From the NCBI GenBank assembly GCA_013398955.1, contig VWPU01002947.1, positions 62,001-126,000 on the forward strand: a DNA stretch of 64,000 nucleotides. The letters are read 5' to 3'. The notes beneath the pieces were generated by a model. It made no database searches. It was not told the DNA's origin and worked only from the letters and a program-made list of their open reading frames with translations. This document shows, piece by piece, positions 1 to 13,600 of this stretch; position 1 is the first letter of the stretch, and each line of letters starts with the position of its first letter. A program made the translations under genes and the position numbers. The DNA comes from Callaeas wilsoni. Its lineage: Eukaryota; Chordata; Aves; Passeriformes; Callaeidae.

Positions 1-3000
1 AACAGCTTGATGAAACTGTTACCAAGTGTATTCGTAGTTTTGGGAAAAGAAGTTTAGAGTAAACTGGAGCAGTTCTAGGAAACGGGAAGTGTTGTCACGC
101 GTGTAGTAATTCCACAGCTTGTCAGAGATAAGTGCAGGGCACCAAGCGTGCAGTGTGCAGCACGCTGCTGGGCGGAACCAACGTGTTGGAGCTGTGCCAC
201 AAAAGGTCTTCTCTTCACCCATATTAAAATGTAGATAATAAACCCAACAGCTGGAGGAGCAATTTGAGCCTTCCTTGGAGTCACACCTTTCCACCAATCA
301 TTCTGAGGAACAGCTGGAATAGAAATAAAAATGCAAGAGGCCTCATCTGAAGAGGCAGCTTGGAGGTACTAACACGACATCTGAGAAACAGAGTCTCTCC
401 TCCTATGTTGTCACGCTTTTCCTTTTATATGTTGTCTCAACACCTCAGCAGTACTAGAGCAACAGTAGGCATATGGACCATCCCTTCAGAGTTTATGGAA
501 ACCACAAAATAGGAATCAACAGCACACCACTGCATTTCAAGGGCTGCTCAAACCTTTTTTCTGTATTAAAAGGCAAGAACTGACTTTTCTCTATTTTCAC
601 CTCTTCACAGATATCCAGATTCTCTTGCTGGAAACTGACTTTTCTCCAGGATTATGTGATCCATGTACAGTGAGCATTTTTTCTTTATTTTCTGTCTAAT
701 TTGTGAGATTGCCTGAAGGGTGTTCCCAGTTTCATCACAATTCTTTTGTTTTTTGTTTGTTCTCTGAATTGACTGGAAATGTCCGAAATTTTTCTTGCAG
801 TGCTGAGCTGTGACCAGTCATGGATGTCACATGGAGGAAGTGAGGAGCTGATCCTGTGAGGCAAAGTTACTGGGACTTGAGGGTATGTTTGAGATTTTTT
901 TCCTTCACTGATATGATTTCCCAGAGTTGTAGGATGACTGGCTCTGTGACATTAATCTGGTTTCTTAGTCTTTATCTTCACCCCATGACCTAAGCCTGCT
1001 GATGTACACAGTCATCTCAGAAGACCTGTGATATCTATTTAAATGTTTAAATGAATTTAACATCTGAATCTACATTTATTTTCAACATATGTCAAAAATG
1101 TTTTTAAAAAATTAACCTGTGATAATATAATTGTCCTTAATTTTCTGTTAGTTGCCTTATCTCTTTGTTACCATTATCAACAACTTCTCATTATTGATAA
1201 TGAGAGTCATATGAGTGACTGAATTTCAAAAGGATTAATTTCACATGCACCCTAGAACCCCTCTTTTAGCATTGTCCCCCTTTTGCCCAGAGATGCCCAC
1301 AACAGTTCTGTTTTTCTTTTGCTTTTAAGTTTTCCCTATCCATAAGGGAGCCTTATCTACCTCTTGATGCAATGGGCTATGTTTGCAGCACATCTTTAAA
1401 TCCAAGAATCTCCGTTCTATGTCTAGCCAAAACCCTAGGAGAGTCTCTAGCACAGATGAACTCCTGGGAGCATTATTTTACTATCAGAAGGGCATGTCAT
1501 ACCTAGGGAGACGGATCTGACTTATTGCACTGGAAGATAATTGCCTGCACCCCTAAATGGCCTGTGAAGGTCTTGAAGAGGCATCTTGCTAACTTGTGAA
1601 GGGCAGTTGTTATTCTGTCAGCATGTGAGAGCTCCAAAATAAAAATACCAGACATATGCTTTTTCCATGTCCTCGGAACTTCAAGGGGTAAACGCATTCA
1701 TTTCCTTTCATTTTGCCTCCATCTGATTGCTTTTAAACGTAGTAAGGATCAAATCTTTCCAACACTGATACCCATGGCAAGCCTCCCTCTGACTTCCACG
1801 AGACGGGAATTTGGCTCTCAAGAATTAGTGTCTGGGGAGGATGCATTGAAATAAATGGTGATTGTCAAAGCACATTGGAATTTGGAGCACATTTGTTGCA
1901 AAGATAGAAGCTCGCTGGGGTATCTGATTGTCAGAGTCAATTTTATTTTCCTTACTGCACATATGCACATATTTGAACCTTGTCATGCTGCAAAGGGAAA
2001 TACCTCATTAGATTTCACTAGGGTTTCTTCAGAATTGTTTATACACTACAGCCAATGAAGATATTTCTTGTTTAATAAATGAAATACTGGAAGGGCCTGT
2101 TCTATCAGGAAATCGAAGGAAGTGCATTTATCCCTGGTAAAGATGAAGCTCTCTTTTATAGGGTGCAGAAAGCCTGCAATGTGTATTATTTTTCAAATAG
2201 TTGAAAGATTTATAGTGGTAAATGGTTTCTTTAAATGGTTTCTTTTTCAGTCTCTTGATCATATTAACTGCAACAAAACAAATGTTACAAATAAAAACAA
2301 GAGTAAACCAAGAGCATTTCTACATTCTGTATTTTCAATTATGATTTTAACAGAAATGAATCACTTGTCCTTTTTTCATTTGGAAACAGTTTTACTTCCC
2401 TTTTCCCCACTGGACATATAATTTTGATTTATAAACACAGCAATCTGGAGCAAAGGGAAGTTTTAAGCACTGTACATATTCCTGCTGAGGCCTAGAATTA
2501 TTTTGCTTAGAATTTTTATCTTCCTTCTTTGTATTTTCAGGTCAATTTTAGCTTTCCACTTTAGAGATGGAAAACATGGTTGCAGATGACATTGTTTGCC
2601 CATTTCAAATTCACACAGGCCTAAGGTTACATCTTGCATGCAAGACCCCATTTTATAAACATGGTGAAGGGTTCTTCCAGTCAAAATGTGCTTTTAACTG
2701 GGATAAACCTGTCTGCCCATGTTAAGACTTATAAATCTTCTCCACAGGGCTATTTACAATCCGGCTACTGCATGCTTACTTTATTGACTCCGAATGAATA
2801 AATCAATTTTCCACATCACCCCATTCTCTTTGCTGATGTTTTGATTTGGTGTCTATCCAAAAGTCTCTGATCATAGACACATGATTATAAAACCATCTCT
2901 CGCACTGAAAACGATTTAAGGAACAAGCGATGGAATTAACTTCTTTTAGATATTGTTTTACACCGCACATTTGAACTTGGGGATATACATTTTTCACAGG

Positions 3001-6000
3001 GCTCATTTCTGCTGGGCAGAACACTCTGATAAGACTGCAGAAGCCAAGAAATTAAATGAGAGGGGTTTTCATCATTCACTGCTTGGCTTGAGCTTCCACA
3101 ACACACAATGTCTGTCTTTAACTCAGCTGGGGCTCTTTGAGTGGATGCAGGTGTCTCTCCCCTTTAAAGATTTTTAAAACCTTTAAAAGAGTTTCATAGG
3201 TTTGTTTTGATAAAATTGGGGTTTTTTTTTTCTGCTGCACCACTCAGGTGGAAATTTGCTGAACTATGAGAGAGAAAAGGATTGTCCATCAGAGATTTAA
3301 AGTAAGGAGGATTTTTCCATCTAGGAAATCTAGAAAAGTATTTTTATTCACAACTTAGGCTTGAAATTTGAAAACACTTTGTGTAAAGGCTGTGGGAGAC
3401 CCCTAGAAAAACATTTCGTATGCTAAGATCAGAGACTGGCTTGTGTCCCAGCAACAGCATCTGTCATTTTCTCCTCATAACTTTAGGAAAAAAGGGACTG
3501 ATATGAGCATTTCTAGATTTCCACTAGAATCTAATCCTTTTTTTGAATCCTGGGTGGAATTATAAACTAGGAGGAGCCTGCAGAGCACAAGCAGCATTTA
3601 GTGATGGAAATAACATGAAGACCAGCCTTGCAAGGCATTTGATCTCACAGGAAAAGAGCCCCTGAGACTGGAGCATGGAGGAGTTCAAACCCCATGTAAA
3701 GCCTCTGCTCATTTTCAATGACAAAATCTTAGCCTAGAGCTCATCCAGAAGTGAAAGGCCACTGCAGTGGGTTGTTTGACAATTCCCCTTGTAGAACAGG
3801 CATAACATGGTTTGTAAATTTTGCCTTTTATAAGGATATTGTGATCAGAAGAGGACAAATGTCTTTTTTATGTTTGAGAGAATGGTAGATAGCTGAAGGG
3901 AACATAGGACGTGCAGAGACCTGCTGATGAGCTGTCTTGGAAGGTCTTGTTGTCATTACTCTTGATCTCTCAAAGATCTGTGATACCAATATTGTCTATT
4001 CCAAGCAATGTGTCTTTTTGTTTATACTCAGCTAAGGCCTGTGCATCTAAAAAGGTTGCACTGCACTTCCTGAAACCAAATTTCTATATTTTACTATCTG
4101 GAATAGAGAAGCACTCTGCTTGCCCACATTATTCTTCCGAGAATAAAATAATATTCTTTCAAGAGAATCTGATGTTGTCATGGACTGGCAATTGTAGCTT
4201 AATTATATTAAGCCCTTCATAACATGCTTGGACAAGACATCAGTGTCTCTATCACTCACTGAAAGCCCAGACAATATCTCAGTGTGCATGGCTTGTTCAC
4301 ATCTCAGTGGTAGCACCTAAGATGTCAAGGAATTGCACTGGATTCACCATTTAACTTCAAGTAAAGTCACTTAAAGGTAAAACAGAACTGACTCAAGCTG
4401 GTAACACTGCTGGTCTTAGGCCTCCTGTCTTTGCGTTTCCCAGCTCTTCCTTTACAGGAATAAAACACACAAGAGAGGTTCTGTAGGGATCTTGTGCTGC
4501 TGAGCCCCTCGGTGGCACCCTTGATGAGGGTTGTATCTTCCCTCTGTGGTTTGACTGACACTCATCTAACTCTAACCCTTTCCTGAATTGCCTCAGTGAG
4601 GAGCATGGTTGTGCTACAGTCTCACTATGTAATTTGGTGGTGGTTTACTCAAAAGAGAAGTGAAGACAAATTCACTCACTTAAGATCTCAGTTGTCCTCT
4701 TTTTCTCCCCACTGGCTTTGTAAAACAATGACAAGGCACTTAGAGAGAGAGAATAAATCAGATAAATCTGGGCCTCTATTTTGTTTACAATATTTTCCTA
4801 GAACAGCTGTTAACAAACATCACCAAGGCACCAATAATACAGCTAAAAACGCTAAAAAACAAGCCAGAGAAAGTCCAGCTATTCTCCATTGTAGAGACAA
4901 ACAAGAAAATTCGAATTTTGAGGCACATTATCTCTCTGGAACTATTTCAGATTAGAAAATTTAATCTGGAACAATATAATCGAACATTAAAACCCCAAAA
5001 AGCAGTAACAGACAAGAGATTAACTTAAACACCTCCTAAAAATAAAGAATTTGACTTCGTCCTGGAAAACACTGACACCAGCATGTGACCTATGACAGAG
5101 ATGGGGATATACAGTGCAGAAAGATTGTGGGGATACAGAAAGAACAATGATGCCACAAGCAAAACAACAGTTAGGAGGAGCGCTGAAGACAAATGGTAAG
5201 AGAGCAACAGCAACAGATGTTTTCCCTTAAGGTCATAAATGAAAACAGAAATCCTGATGCACAGGAGCTTTTCCGGAGAAATACGTCTGTATCAGAGCAT
5301 GAAACACTAGTGAAAGAAAAACAGAGCACAAAACACCAAGAGTAAAAGCAAAGCAGTCTCCTTTTTTTGCAAGGAGAACCAGGGCAGAGGCCCAGGTAGC
5401 TGGTGATGAGCTGTTGTTTGAGGGGCAACGATGCCATCTCTTCCCACCAAGAAGATGGGAATGGACCCACAGTGCTGGGTCCTGGTAATGTCTGGATGAC
5501 TCGCTGCCCAGGGTACCTGGCACAAGATCTGGTCTGGAGGGGAAGGACAGCCCTGCTGGTTTGCATGGGCTGAGGCACAGGGCAGGCGTGGTACACCAGA
5601 AAGCTGAGCCCCTGACCAGGAGGCTGCCAGCTAAAACTGTCCTGGCTAAGTTCATGGTCTGCTGGTGGCACCCCTGGATAGCCTCTGTGCTGGATTTTGG
5701 GCCATGAGGTGCCCTTTGAAAACCATTACAAGTTGCATATAAAGTGCCAGAGCACAGGCGGGGCTCAAGTGAATGCTCGAAGATGTGTTATCCCGTTCCA
5801 GCAGGCGACACACTGCGGGCAGCTGTGGCCTGAGCACATCCACAACTCTGACTTTCCACACAGACCTTTATTTTTCCCCTAAAACATCCACATTTGATCT
5901 CTGCTCAGGAAAAATGCAGCGAAAAGTGCTTTCTCAGACCACCTCTCGTTCAAGACTGACTTTATCAGTTTGGAATATTCGCAGGGCTATTGGGTGTCCG

Positions 6001-9000
6001 GAAGAGGGAATGGCTGGGTTCTGAATGTACTGTTCAAGCTTAAATCAAAAACCTCCCCAGATTTTGCTCAGACTATCAGGAAAGGTAATTTAGCACCTGG
6101 GGAAGATAGGGTTTGGAGCTTGTATTTGGCACGCCAGCCAGCCATCTCAGAATGGACCTACCAGATGAGATATTGTGTCACAAAAAAAGTTCACAGAGGT
6201 GTTAAGTGCAAAAGCATTCCTGAAGCAATAGAATATAAAAACCACAAAAAACTCCAACACTTTTGCCAGGAAAGAATAGTTTCTGTGTGTTTTTCAAAAT
6301 GCTATTTGCATAAATAGCCAGGAAAGAAGGGAAACGGGATAAAAACCAAAAGTACCACTGTGATTTTCACAGTTCTGATGAACATGGTACACATGCAGAA
6401 GAGCTCTGGAAACCATCTGGTTGTACAGCCGGTGTAGGGTGTGCTCTGCTGGCTCATGGACATACCTGTTCAGTAGCAGAGCAACCAGAGCCTTATGCTA
6501 CACAGCCTGACTGACTGCCAATGGAAAAAAGAGTATTTGCACGTGTGTGCGTGAGTTTGGATCACTGAACGAGGTGGTGGATGCAATTTCAGTGAACCTA
6601 AAGGACTTAGGAGCCTGTGCCCCATTTTTACAAGTGACTCCTTGTTGCGGATTCAACACAATGCCATGGCAACGCCATAAAGAAATTGCCATTCCTCAGC
6701 CAAAGCACTAGAGCTGCCTTGGAGTGCTTGAGCTGAGAACTCATCCTGCTCGTGTGGTGTAGCTCTAACCTCAGGATAGCCCCGTCACAGTCACAGTGCA
6801 CAGGCAGCTTGGCAAGGGGTGGGTGGTAAATGGTTTTTTTGCCGTAACTCTTCCCTCTATGCCAAGACATAGTGTCCTGCTTCGGTTCTATGTGCATTTT
6901 TTGAGAGGATTCCTAAATTACTTAAATAACTTCTGGATTCTTGGGAGAAAAAGAGTATAGAAAAGCTAAATGCTCACAGTTTGAATCAACAGGAGAGCTG
7001 ACCATGAGCAGATTTGTGAAACATTATAGCACTGTTACTGTGGGTTTCCAATTGCAGAACCAGGAATAAAACTGACACAAGATATAATCAAAGAAGAAGT
7101 AAAAGCCTGGAAAAGAAATAATGTTAGCCAACATTGTTTTATGAACATCAGTCTCCTTGGACAGATCTGATTACATCCTCTGGTGAGATTATAAACTTGC
7201 TTGATAAAAATGACTGCATAAATAGAAGAGGCATTTTAAGGCTTTTGACTACTACTGCATGACATTTAGGCCTTCAAAAATTACACAATATAATAGAGCA
7301 TGTGATGTACTGAATGGTGTAAGGAGCCAAATAAACATCAGGCCCCTAAAAGCAGTCATCATCAAGGGCACGGGCAGGGAGGTGGAGTGCTCTAAACTCC
7401 TCTTTTGGTTAGTCAGGAGAAGTGGCTGACTGCTGAAATCTTTGTGTTTCAGGAAAGAAAAAGATAGCCAGGTGTTTATACAGCCTATTAAATACCTGCA
7501 AACTATATAACACACTCAGCCCCAAACTCAATAGCCTACAATGGCAATTAAACTACCCCTTGGCTAATTCTAAATTAACCATTTTGGGGAGTCATTAAAG
7601 AGACAGTGGGATTCAATTTCTCAAATTAAAAAAAAAAAGAAAAAGACCTGCTAGTTTGAGGAATAAATATTAATGAATGCAAATTGGTTTGCGTTTGGTT
7701 CCTTGAGCCTTTCTTTAGATCTGAATTTCTGGAATTCAAATGTCAAATTCAAATTTGAAAATCATTCTGTGAAAATATGTCTTCCTTGCCTTTATAATAC
7801 TGTTGTAAAGATGCTCCCTAGTTCTCCTTCAGTGTTTCACAGTTAGCAGGCTTGTGAGTTTAATATGCTTCTTCCATCAGACATGAAGTAAATTTCTGTA
7901 TCAGAGTTTTGCATAACGTGTGAATCATGAGCTTCTTTCATTACAGTGCAAACAAAATGAGAAGGGTTTTTTGTGGAGGAGGGCACAAGGCACCTTGTGT
8001 TTTAATTTTGAAATACCCAAAGGTCCTTCCCATAGGAGAGAATAAATCACAGTACCATTGTGAAAATTCTGAGAATAATATAAGTATAAACAAAAGTGAA
8101 AGAGAGCAGAGTATTTCCAGCAGACATCATGTAGCAAACTAGACAGCAATTTTCTAAAAACGAAAAAAAAATTCCTGGGAAAGTTGTTGGTTTTTTTTTT
8201 CTGAAGATATTTTTACTCATCTTTTCTATAACAGAAATACTGATTTTGTAATGTATTGTGCGAATGTAGTGTAGATGACACATAATTCATTGGTTAATAT
8301 TTTTCCTTGATGTCGTGCATTTAAGTACATTTTTAACCAGGTTTTATTGTAAGTTTAAACCAGGAAATCTGTGTAACAGAGACAAAATATTTACAGATAA
8401 CTAAAAAGTAGGTGTATAAAAATCTTTCTTTGTAGCCCAAATTTTATAGACAGTGTACATTTTATAGAAATTTTTAGGGGGAGGACTAAACAAGTCCTGG
8501 TTGTTACATAATGTGGCACAGAGTTTGTTCAAATCTGCTCACCAGGGAGACTTCACTTGCTCACTCTGAGCATGGAAGGCCAGTGGCTGCCTAGTAGAGA
8601 ATTGAGCAGCAGTCCAAGGTGCTAATGGGGTGATTATCCACTTGAGTGATACAAGGGCCTGGGGGTATAATAACAGGGTAATTTTTAAATTCAAGTTTGC
8701 ATTCCTGAGGAGACAGGATGCCACTGAAATGAACACTGCTGTTGCGTTTCCACGAGCATCAGTTTCCCTAAAGCATCTGAATGACACCGCCATTTGCCAT
8801 TAACCTTGCTGTCTCTTACACTGAGCATTTCTTTCAAAAAACCTCTCCTCCTCTGTCCTCCTTTACAACACGGACATCCTCAGGTGCTGTGCTGAGCCCC
8901 GTCAGGCTATACCTGAAAAGAGAATTGAGCAAACCCACTTGGATCAGCAGCGTAACTTCGCATTCCCCCGCTGATGCCCACGGCATGGATGTAGCACCCT

Positions 9001-10286
9001 CACACTAAATAGCATTCAGTATGAGAGCCAACTCTTCCTCTGCATAACTGCTGCTGGAGTTTTAAAGTGTTTCTGCTTTCCCTCTCACATCCCTGTAAGC
9101 TAACCACATACCCCTGCTACTGTTGTCCTGTAACTGCCTTGAAAAAGAAAACAAAATAGAAAAAAAAAAAAGTATCAGAAATCCCCTAACTAATTTTAAC
9201 AGCTAGGGAGCTGGCAAGCAGAAGTGTATGTGCTATAGAACTGAAACAGGTGTGGTTTGAGTATTTTCCACATTTGGTTTTGGCAAAAACATGAACAGAG
9301 GGTATTAATTCCTCCACACTGATAATGGGGTCTTGGAATCTGTTATCTGAAATAAAAATTCTTGGCAGAATTCCTCATGTACTCAAATGTGCAAGAAAGA
9401 CTGAAAAATGTGAGTTTCTTTCTATTTTTTTTTTCATTAGGATCATTTGTAAACACATAATTTTTTTGCATGAATTTTACTGAAGCATTTTTTGCTTAGA
9501 GAGAGTTACATGTGAAAACATCCCCACCCCTCTCCTAAAACAGTGAGCTGGATCCCCCTCTCAAACAAATGCCCCCCTGATGGATTTGCGTCTCTGTGCA
9601 TATGTGCACGTGCCTCTGTGCTTACATACTTGCCCGTAACCTGTGGGACTCCACCAGGTTTGGTGCACTTGCACAATAAAAATAATCTATTGTCACCAGC
9701 ATCTCTCTGCAAATATAAGAAGTGTAAGATGTCAGGTGCCCTTAATTTTGGGAGAGACTGCAGCTGGCAGGGCACAAGATTTAACACACAAAGTGAATGA
9801 ACGGCTCATTTGGCATTATATGCGGCAAATTCTGCTTTTCCCTTATTCTCCTTTCCCTCAGTTCTGCACGAGCCTCCTAATCCCGGGGAGATACAAAATC
9901 CTTGTCGAGAAAGTTCTGTGGCATCTATGCCACCTGTGGATGGTAAAGATGATGTACAAAATACTGTGGTGATGGTATCCCACAGGTTTCTGCTCAGTGA
10001 AGAGCACAATTTATGCCTTTTCTCGAAACTCCTCCAAAGAGCCTCTCAATACTCATTGTTTCCAAAATGCAGAGAGTGATTTGCCTACTAATAACAGATG
10101 GATGATGGTCAAAAGCCTGCCTGTAGTGATGCCTTAGGATTTTAGGTTTGATATTTTCATATGTCTGTAATCCTGCAGTTCTTTAGTGTGTAACTCTGAG
10201 CTCCATGTAGAGTGTTAGCAACTGTTTTCCCATTTTTCTCAGACACAACAATTCCTCTCTGGGCCTGAGAATCAAGGATACCTTAC
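1..10286. other. Non-coding stretch, no gene supported
   Basis: This stretch is AT-rich, with many stops in all six frames, and no reading frame resembles a known family. Short A or T runs occur near 3220, 7627-7644, 8165-8200, 9155-9172 and 9423-9435. A small direct duplication of about 12 bases is seen near 2220-2245. A few CpG sites cluster at about 95-190, including a CACGCGTG palindrome near 98, but too few for an island. The only GC-richer patch is 5.2-5.7 kb and is described separately. I see no recognisable interspersed repeat here, although very old ones could be missed by eye. Confidence 0.6.
5171..5700. other. GC-richer patch with overlapping open frames, probably not coding
   Basis: GC is clearly higher here than in the flanks, and two minus-strand frames stay open over the same bases. 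One has 166 codons but starts with GTG. The other, 5233-5655, has 140 codons and starts with a true ATG. Neither resembles a known protein, and neither ends at a convincing splice donor. Two frames open together is what low stop density in GC-rich DNA produces, so I read this as chance. A short exon or an unrecognised old repeat remains possible. Confidence 0.3.
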
Positions 10287-10575
10287 TGTTTCAGGCCCCG
10301 AGAAATGTAAACAAAAGTGAGTTGGGGGGGGAGCAAACTAAGAGAATGGGACTCCACTGCCTGAAGCTGTAATTGGACAATTAACCTCTGATTGCAAATG
10401 GACAAAACTTATATCTGTCCGAAAAATGTGTGAGTGTCGTCCATCCTGGGTGTAGTCTCTGCGTGACTCTTGCACTCCCCAAGGTGTACCCTGTGAAGGC
10501 CTTTCAATAAATCCCTGCCCTTTATCCTTTCACTCTGTCTAGCCTCTGTTCCAGGTCAGCCTCTACAAGGCATCA
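10287..10575 (+). mobile_element. Solo LTR of an avian endogenous retrovirus
   Basis: The segment begins TGTTTCAGGCCCCGAG and ends GGCATCA, so it has the TG...CA ends of an LTR, at about 289 bp. It contains an AATAAA polyadenylation signal at 10506-10511. This is followed by a U5-like tail rich in CTCTGT and CCTCTGTTCC, a pattern I associate with ERVL-type LTRs of songbirds. No gag, pol or env remnant and no primer binding site lies next to it, so it is best explained as a solo LTR left by recombination between two LTRs. I could not find a clean target-site duplication, so either end may be off by several bases. The family assignment is from memory of consensus-like wording, not from a search. 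Confidence 0.65.
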
Positions 10576-12510
10576 GTGGCACTGCAGTGTGAGGGAACCT
10601 TGCACTGGGAAACCTGCAGCCGTCTCTCAGAACAGGGATTAGATGCTTCCCTTACGTGCTTTTGCTCTTTGGCCCTTAGATCAGCCCAACTCTTGTACTC
10701 CCACACTCTCACAACAATCCTCAGCATCTCTGTTGCTCCCAGGGCCTATAGGAGGCACAGGTTTGTGTTTTGCCCACATGAGGAAGGCAGTGTTAGAGAC
10801 TCCCCAGTCTGAGCTCTGCACACCAGATCGCTGGCTATAGGAGCAGCACTTGCTTTGACTGTTTTAAAAGAGAAAAATTGGTCCATTTCTCTTCCGAAAG
10901 GCAAGGTTTGTGGGTAGCTCTCAGACACCGAGTCTCAAATGGACAGACAGCCTCTGTGCCATGCCAAGGTAAGGTTTCTCCTGCAGGGTCTGTGATCTGT
11001 GTGTGGCCTTTCATCAAAGCTGGGGCTTTAGGGCTCACAGAAACCAGTCAAAGCGGCCGGATGTTCATAGATTTACAGATACTCAAGAAACATGGTTCTT
11101 CAGACCTAAACTATGTTTCAGTGGTTTCTTCCTGTTAGATTTTTCTGTAAGGAGAAATAATACAACAGTAGTAAATTATCTCTGGGGTTTGGGGTTTAGG
11201 GGTTTTTTTTCTATTTCACCAGTCATTCCTTGGTAAAAAGGACCATGCAGTTTCAATAGTTAAATTGACATTTATACTCAATATTATGTTTATCACAAAC
11301 TGAAGTCTGAATATTTGAAGCATGGATTTTGTATCCCAATACATATCATGACTCTAAGAGCTCTATAAACATTACTTTTCCATTCTGTTTGAGATCAAAC
11401 TTCTCAGCTCATTTTTGGAGTTCTTGAAAACCTCACATTGCAGCTCTCATTTTCAGCAGGATCATTCATTGTTTTCCCAGTTCCTTTCAGGTCTTCAGCT
11501 TCTTAGCATCTTTTGCATAGTTTGGTTACTTTAATGCTCTTTAGTTTTGCCTTTGGTTTTTCTTTGATTTCGCTGTGCTTGCTTTGGTTGCTCCGGTGGC
11601 AGCATTCTCCTCACTGGCTGAATCCACCTCTATCAACACAACAATTCCTGTCAATCACCTGCACCCAAACTTGGCTTCTTGGTAGCAAGTCCCATAGGAA
11701 AAGCCAATGGCAAACGTGGGGAATTCTCAATGAAAAGCTCGACCACATTTATTTCTGCACGTACAGGCTTCAGCAACCTTTTTCATTCGTCGGCCAAGCA
11801 GAATGCCCTGGAAAGCCCGTTATCCATAGATGGCCAAAGGATACGGGCTTATTCAAAGGCAGTGCTCAGGAAGGGTGGGGTAATGCCAAAGGCCCAACGT
11901 AGTGCTTTGCAGCTCTGAAATCCCAGCAGTTTTTGCCAGCTGTAGCAGGGCTCGGCTGTGTGGGCGCCAAGCCGCGGGGCCACACACAGCCTTCGTGGCT
12001 CAGCACCCACACAGCCAGCGCTTTCCTAAAAAAAGGGAAAAAAAATTTAAAATGCTGAATCAGACTAACCAAAAAACAGGCACATAAGCTACAAATTTTT
12101 TTACAGAAACTCTGGTTGGGAGCAGAGATGTTGTAGAAAAGCTGGAGAAGGGGGGAATTATTCCTAGTGTTAAAAGCAAGCTGGAGTTCATGGCATTTGA
12201 CCACAATAGTTTTCTTGGCTGCTATGGTTCCATGACTGATTTAAGAGGGTTTAAGGTTAATAAACCATAGTTGCATGTTATTGTCTGTGCAGCTCTTGCA
12301 CTCTTGCTAGTAATGCCATTTGTTCATAGATTTATGATGATCACCATAGTACTATAGAGATTATATGTTTTTTTGGAATATTTGCTGGTGGAGGGAAAAA
12401 ATGAGATGGGAGAGAAAGAGGGACTCGATCTTCTAATCTTTAGTGCTCCTACATCCAGGCTATAAAAGTCATTGGTCTATAACTTGGCCTCAAACCCAGA
12501 ATGCAACTGG

Positions 12511-12560
12511 AGAAAAAAACCAAAACCAAAAACAAAAAAAACCAAACCCAAACCACCAAA
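12511..12560. repeat. A/C-rich simple repeat
   Basis: The tract consists of A runs interrupted by CC, with units such as ACCAAA and AACCC. It is low-complexity DNA of a kind common in bird genomes. It may be the decayed tail of a retroelement, but no body of such an element is recognisable on either side. Confidence 0.75.
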
Positions 12561-13574
12561 TCTGCTCCTCACCTAACCTGCATAAACATAAATTTAAATA
12601 TATCAAAAATCATTGCTGGTCTCAACACAACTGACTGATAGATGGATCACAAAAAGTACAAGGAAGAAGAAAAAGCAACATCAAAATATTGTCCCTTGAA
12701 AATAGGGGTAGTCTTTGCCTTTAATAGATTTCACCAATTGATTTCTTTCAAGAGGAAAAAATAAGGATTTTTTTTTTCTTTTTCTTTTTGTCTTTCATTG
12801 CTTCAATACTTTTAAACCATACTATAAAAGCTGAAAGATATTAATCTGTCATAAAAAGCTTAACACACAATGATATAAATGGCAGGAAAATGATCTACAA
12901 CGTTGTTAAACCACAGAGTAATTATTAATTATTAAAGCCTCAGTTCCAAAATATTCTAAAGGAGTTTTCCTGCTTTCTATTAGTTCAGGAAGAGAAAAAG
13001 TCAGAAAGAAAGAAAAGCCTATAGTCCGTTTCCAGTCTCTCTTGCTTTCTGAGCTGAACTCTGCATACAAATCTATATTTGTAAGACACCCTCATCTACC
13101 AGTTAATCAAAGCCCTGGAAATTCAAGGAAACCTGTGTTTATGGAAATCTGGCATTTCTGTAAAGTTTTGAATGAGAGCTAAATAGAGCAGTTCATCTCA
13201 TTGAAACTAATGGCTTCTGCCAAGTGGTTTTGCAGCACTGGGTCTTCTGGCACAGTCAGCATTTAGGAATTCATTTATGAGCTGGGTTAGCTGGAGACTC
13301 TGGAATTCAAATTTATGTCTAAGACTTAGTGGTTTATTCCTGATAGGTCTCTGTAAAGAAATTGTAATCAATTTACCAAACTCGGACTTTGTAATATGCA
13401 GAATCGAAAGCTGAACTTTTTTTCATGATTTAGGGCTTGAGATTTTTTTCCCCTTTCCCCAGAGGACAATTGCAAACTGTACACATGTATATTGTGTAAC
13501 TGAAGGGGGCTTTTTAATCACCCATTCATACTTGCTTTTGAAAAAGCTTTGTCCCTGTGCTCTTGACTTCCTAT

Positions 13575-13600
13575 GGGCCTGATCCTGCTCCCGCTGTATT
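13575..13600. repeat. Fragment of an old amniote palindromic (MITE-like) element
   Basis: The stretch GGGCCTGATCCTGCTCCC closely matches the terminal wording of short non-autonomous elements that recur in turtle, crocodilian and bird DNA. Only one arm is visible, and the remainder decays quickly into unique sequence. The assignment is from pattern recognition only. The element has no coding capacity. Confidence 0.45.

Noticed and set aside
5171..5671. 166- and 140-codon overlapping minus-strand frames
   Set aside because: Two frames are open over the same bases, one without an ATG. This indicates low stop density rather than coding.
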